A stretch of 6,444 nt of DNA from an uncultured Porticoccus sp. (lineage in GTDB: Bacteria; Pseudomonadota; Gammaproteobacteria; Pseudomonadales; Porticoccaceae), in the NCBI GenBank assembly GCA_950063125.1, contig CATLZI010000121.1, positions 1-6,444 on the forward strand, written 5' to 3'. Below the pieces are notes generated by a model. That model searched no databases, was not told where the DNA came from, and was given only the letters and a program-made list of their open reading frames with translations. This document shows, in pieces, positions 4,996 through 6,444 of this stretch; position 1 is the first letter of the stretch; every line of letters starts with the position of its first letter. Both the position numbers and the translations under genes were made by a program.

Positions 4996-6444
4996 TCACA
5001 GATCCTTGTCGGTGACGGCGCCTTCCGAAGCCGATGATACGGTTTTAGCAAATTTGGCCAGTACGCCCCGGGTGTAGCGTGGCGGTGGTGCTTGCCACTG
5101 TGTCAGGCGTGCCTGAATGTCCGATTCGGAAATATTGATGCTGATCCGAGCATTATCCGCATCAATGGTAATCTCGTCGCCATTTTCGATAATGGCAATC
5201 GGCCCGCCATCCATCGCTTCCGGTGTTATGTGGCCCACCACAAAACCGTGACTGCCACCGGAGAAACGACCGTCGGTTATCAGCGCCACATCGTTGCCCA
5301 GGCCTTTGCCCATGACTGCGGAGGTAGGGCTGAGCATTTCCCGCATGCCCGGTCCGCCCCGCGGCCCTTCATAACGGATTACGATCACATCACCTTTTAT
5401 CACGATGCCGCCCAGTATGGCCTCCAGGGCTTCTTCCTCGGAGTTGAACACTCGTGCTGTTCCGGTAAATGTCAGGCCTTCTTTTCCGGTGATTTTTGCC
5501 ACGGCACCGTCTGGTGCCAGATTACCCCTGAGCACCACCAGGTGACTGCTGTCTTTAATGGCATTGTCAAAGCCGTGAACAATGTCCTGTTCTACCGGGT
5601 ATGGCTTAATATCCGCTAAGTTTTCTCCCAGGGTTTTACCGGTGACGGTCAGGCAGTCGCCATGGAGCAGGCCTTTATCCAGCAGCATTTTCATCAAGGG
5701 TTGGATACCACCAATGGCGATCAATTCAGACATCATGTATTTACCGCTGGGGCGCAAGTCAGCGAGCACGGGAACCTTTTTGCCGACCCGAACAAAGTCA
5801 TCCAGAGTCAGTTCCACATCAACGGCGTGCGCCATGGCCAACAAGTGCAACACGGCATTGGTGGAACCACCCAGTGCAATGATGACGGTAATGGCATTTT
5901 CAAATGCCTTGTGAGTCATGATGTCGGTGGGTTTGATGTCATGCTCTAGTAACGATAGAACCGCGGCTCCGGCACGACGGCAATCTTCAGCTTTGGTAGA
6001 TGACACCGCTTCCTGTGACGAGCTGTCCGGCAGGCTCATGCCCAGTGCCTCAATCGCGGCAGCCATGGTGTTCGCCGTATACAAGCCACCGCAGGATCCC
6101 GGCCCGGGTATGGCGGTCTCCTCGATCTGTTTCACTTCAATCGTTGAAAGGTCACCGCGGGCATGCTGACCGACGGCTTCGAATACCGAGATAATATCAG
6201 TATGGTGTTTGCCTGGTTTTATGGTGCCACCGTAAACAAAGACCGATGGACGGTTGAGACGGGCCAGCCCGATAAGGCAGCCGGGCATATTTTTATCGCA
6301 ACCGCCAATGGCCACAAGTCCATCGAAGCCTTCGCAGCCGGCTACCGTCTCGATAGAATCAGCGATCACTTCTCGTGACACCAGAGAATACTTCATGCCC
6401 TCGGTGCCGTTGGATATGCCATCGGATATCGTGATGGTGTTAAA
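4996..6444 (-). CDS. ilvD: Dihydroxyacid dehydratase (IlvD), N-terminus beyond the window
   Basis: This Fe-S enzyme dehydrates 2,3-dihydroxyisovalerate and 2,3-dihydroxy-3-methylvalerate to the 2-keto acids that precede valine/leucine and isoleucine. The frame is open to the right edge and 482 residues are visible. Relatives have about 560-615 aa, so roughly the first 80 or more, including the first cluster cysteine, are outside. Visible cluster cysteines are in GGCDKNMPG (codon 6300-6298) and in [12 protein letters not shown] (codon 6093-6091). [34 protein letters not shown] and [10 protein letters not shown] (with the proposed catalytic serine, codon 5262-5260) are intact. The C-terminus [23 protein letters not shown] is typical. 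It resembles the plant/cyanobacterial/fungal branch ([19 protein letters not shown]) more than E. coli IlvD. Many relatives have CPG where this protein has IPG, just before the second cysteine motif. ATG at 6396 is internal, not the start. The stop is TGA at 4998-4996. Confidence 0.96.
   Translation of the reverse strand, partial: FNTITISDGISNGTEGMKYSLVSREVIADSIETVAGCEGFDGLVAIGGCDKNMPGCLIGLARLNRPSVFVYGGTIKPGKHHTDIISVFEAVGQHARGDLSTIEVKQIEETAIPGPGSCGGLYTANTMAAAIEALGMSLPDSSSQEAVSSTKAEDCRRAGAAVLSLLEHDIKPTDIMTHKAFENAITVIIALGGSTNAVLHLLAMAHAVDVELTLDDFVRVGKKVPVLADLRPSGKYMMSELIAIGGIQPLMKMLLDKGLLHGDCLTVTGKTLGENLADIKPYPVEQDIVHGFDNAIKDSSHLVVLRGNLAPDGAVAKITGKEGLTFTGTARVFNSEEEALEAILGGIVIKGDVIVIRYEGPRGGPGMREMLSPTSAVMGKGLGNDVALITDGRFSGGSHGFVVGHITPEAMDGGPIAIIENGDEITIDADNARISINISESDIQARLTQWQAPPPRYTRGVLAKFAKTVSSASEGAVTDKDL

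Noticed and set aside
5092..5619. 175-aa plus-strand frame and neighbouring plus-strand frames up to 6378
   Set aside because: All are antisense shadows of ilvD, whose reading frame has unmistakable family motifs.

Overview
The window looks like chromosomal DNA from a gammaproteobacterium. QueD, the RNA 2',3'-cyclic phosphodiesterase, the YfcH-like epimerase and the ManB/AlgC-type mutase all resemble gammaproteobacterial proteins. The tRNA-Val(UAC)-tRNA-Asp(GUC) pair behind a strong sigma-70 promoter fits the same group. I cannot place it to order or genus from sequence alone.

Layout, left to right. (1) 1-683: C-terminal half of a phosphomannomutase/phosphoglucomutase (+). Its first ~65 bases do not belong to that family, so there is a junction near 66-80. 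(2) 762-1664: TIGR01777/YfcH-type NAD(P)-dependent epimerase (+). Its stop codon overlaps, tail to tail, that of (3) an RNA 2',3'-cyclic phosphodiesterase (thpR, -), which lies just downstream of (4) queD (-), a queuosine/7-deazaguanine pathway enzyme. (5) 2628-2880: sigma-70 promoter, tRNA-Val, tRNA-Asp and a rho-independent terminator (+). (6) 2881-3118: a strongly structured non-coding stretch carrying a second 19-bp copy of the tRNA-Asp 3' end and a second terminator. This layout recalls the rtT repeats behind E. coli tyrT. (7) 3272-4517 (-): a DUF4202 protein, a 123-aa protein I do not recognise, and a 55-aa CsrA-like protein preceded by a perfect AGGAGG. (8) 4525-4848: a decayed IS3-type element with a truncated orfA and possible terminal inverted repeats. 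It ends only 7 bp from the DUF4202 start codon. (9) 4996-6444 (-): most of dihydroxyacid dehydratase ilvD, running off the right edge.

The outer parts (mutase, epimerase, ThpR, QueD, tRNAs, IlvD) are ordinary housekeeping genes. The accessory-looking part is about 2880-4850, between the tRNA operon and ilvD: a duplicated tRNA tail, a divergent CsrA-family gene, an unknown gene pair and transposon debris. The best candidates for something little described are the CsrA-like mini-gene with its upstream partners, and the tRNA-tail element with its competing hairpins and tandem terminator.
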